DNA of 37,638 nucleotides from a virus. Of the stretch, positions 37,195-37,638 are shown one piece after another. The notes under the pieces are model-generated. The model ran no database searches, was not told where the DNA came from, and worked only from the letters and a program-made list of their open reading frames with translations. The stretch lies in IMG/VR virus record IMGVR_UViG_3300044699_000135, positions 1 through 37,638 of that record. One strand, given 5' to 3'. A program made the position numbers and the translations under genes. Every line of letters starts with the position of its first letter. Within the stretch, counting starts at the first letter, position 1.

Positions 37195-37638
37195 TGCGAA
37201 TACTTCCGAATATATCGTACAATGCCCTACTTGGTGAGAATCTTGGTAAGGCGGTAGGTGGTGGTCTTGCTGGTGGGCTAGAAGCGTTAACTGAACATAA
37301 GATGGGGCAGATAGCTAACCAAAAGAAAATTCAAGGATTAGGAGCTCTCGGTTATTCTCCTGAGCAAGCAAAGCAATTAGCAGGATTGCCAGATCAACTT
37401 TTACAACAAAAACTTCAAAATGATAATGCATTGCGATTAATGCAGCAAAAGGAATCCTTCACTCAGGCTCGTGAAAATCAATACTTAAATAGATTTGGTG
37501 GTCAAAGTAGTCAAAATAATCCACAAGTAATGCAACAGAATCGTGCAGAAGTTCCTGATAAAGATATGGCCAAATATCAAGAAGCGTTGCAGGGTTATGA
37601 GCTTGGTAAAAAAATATTTGGTGATAATGTACCTCAAG
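37194..37638 (+). CDS. N-terminal part of junction-spanning virion protein
   Basis: The ATG at 37194 overlaps the stop of the preceding gene. 148 full codons plus one base are present, with no stop: MRILPNISYNALLGENLGKA, VGGGLAGGLEALTEHKMGQI, ANQKKIQGLGALGYSPEQAK, then a Gln/Asn-rich helical stretch up to FGDNVPQ. Joined to base 1 it continues GSMGIPTPPP and on to 872, giving about 438 residues. The Gly-rich early segment and helical Gln-rich middle suggest an ejection-type protein like its neighbour. Confidence 0.65.
   Translation, partial: MRILPNISYNALLGENLGKAVGGGLAGGLEALTEHKMGQIANQKKIQGLGALGYSPEQAKQLAGLPDQLLQQKLQNDNALRLMQQKESFTQARENQYLNRFGGQSSQNNPQVMQQNRAEVPDKDMAKYQEALQGYELGKKIFGDNVPQ

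Overview
The window looks like the whole genome of a tailed dsDNA phage, probably podovirus-like and related in layout to P22/N4-type viruses. It carries a large terminase, a P22-type portal, a coiled-coil scaffold, an N4-gp56-like major capsid protein, a head-tail adaptor, a large P22 gp10-like tail protein, putative ejection proteins and a very large tail-fibre block. The open frame running off the right end (from 37194) continues in phase into the open frame at the left end (to 872). The record is therefore most simply a circularly closed or circularly permuted genome of about 37.6 kb cut inside one ~438-codon virion gene. No tRNA, rRNA, CRISPR array, integrase, DNA polymerase or recognisable endolysin was seen. 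The host is probably Gram-negative, judged from several short Sec-type signal peptides. A member of the Babeliae/Dependentiae is a low-confidence guess, based only on a remembered resemblance of the secreted proteins.

Layout. 1-872: end of the junction-spanning ejection-type gene. 875-2487 (minus): small operon with an RHH regulator, a lone YqaJ-C-like protein, an HNH homing endonuclease and a 49-aa membrane protein. 2615-12243 (plus): about 9.6 kb of tail fibre genes, a quarter of the genome. It includes three tandem paralogues (8516, 9246, 9949), a glycine-rich adhesin-like protein (10663) and a second HNH gene (4496) paralogous to the first. A strong terminator ends it. 12313-13539 (minus): three small regulatory or coiled-coil genes. 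13616-17344 (plus): Cro-like regulator, ERF annealing protein, winged-helix protein and a RusA-type resolvase whose C-terminal half resembles a small terminase. 17337-18546: secreted and membrane proteins. 18539-22052: terminase and portal. 22066-25309: homing-type domain protein and small or cysteine-rich accessory proteins. 25457-27485: a second secreted/membrane cluster. 27448-37638: scaffold, capsid, adaptor, tail and ejection proteins.

Two things stand out. First, a family of three secreted proteins (17656, 25457, 26583) shares a ~75-residue domain. In two of them this leads into a glycine-rich hydrophobic tail, and the same two are followed by small membrane-protein genes. This is the best candidate for an undescribed phage-encoded system. 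Second, many genes are broken by apparent single-base indels that can be repaired by adding or removing one base, often in a homopolymer: terminase C-terminus, portal, fibre genes at about 6695, 7640, 8270, 8430, 8505, 8985 and 9282, and the C1q-like protein at about 24865. Sequencing or assembly error is the simplest explanation, but programmed frameshifting or real decay is possible at individual sites.

The capsid gene has an unusual 5' region: two strong terminators, a promoter-like sequence, then three tandem small hairpins before the start codon.
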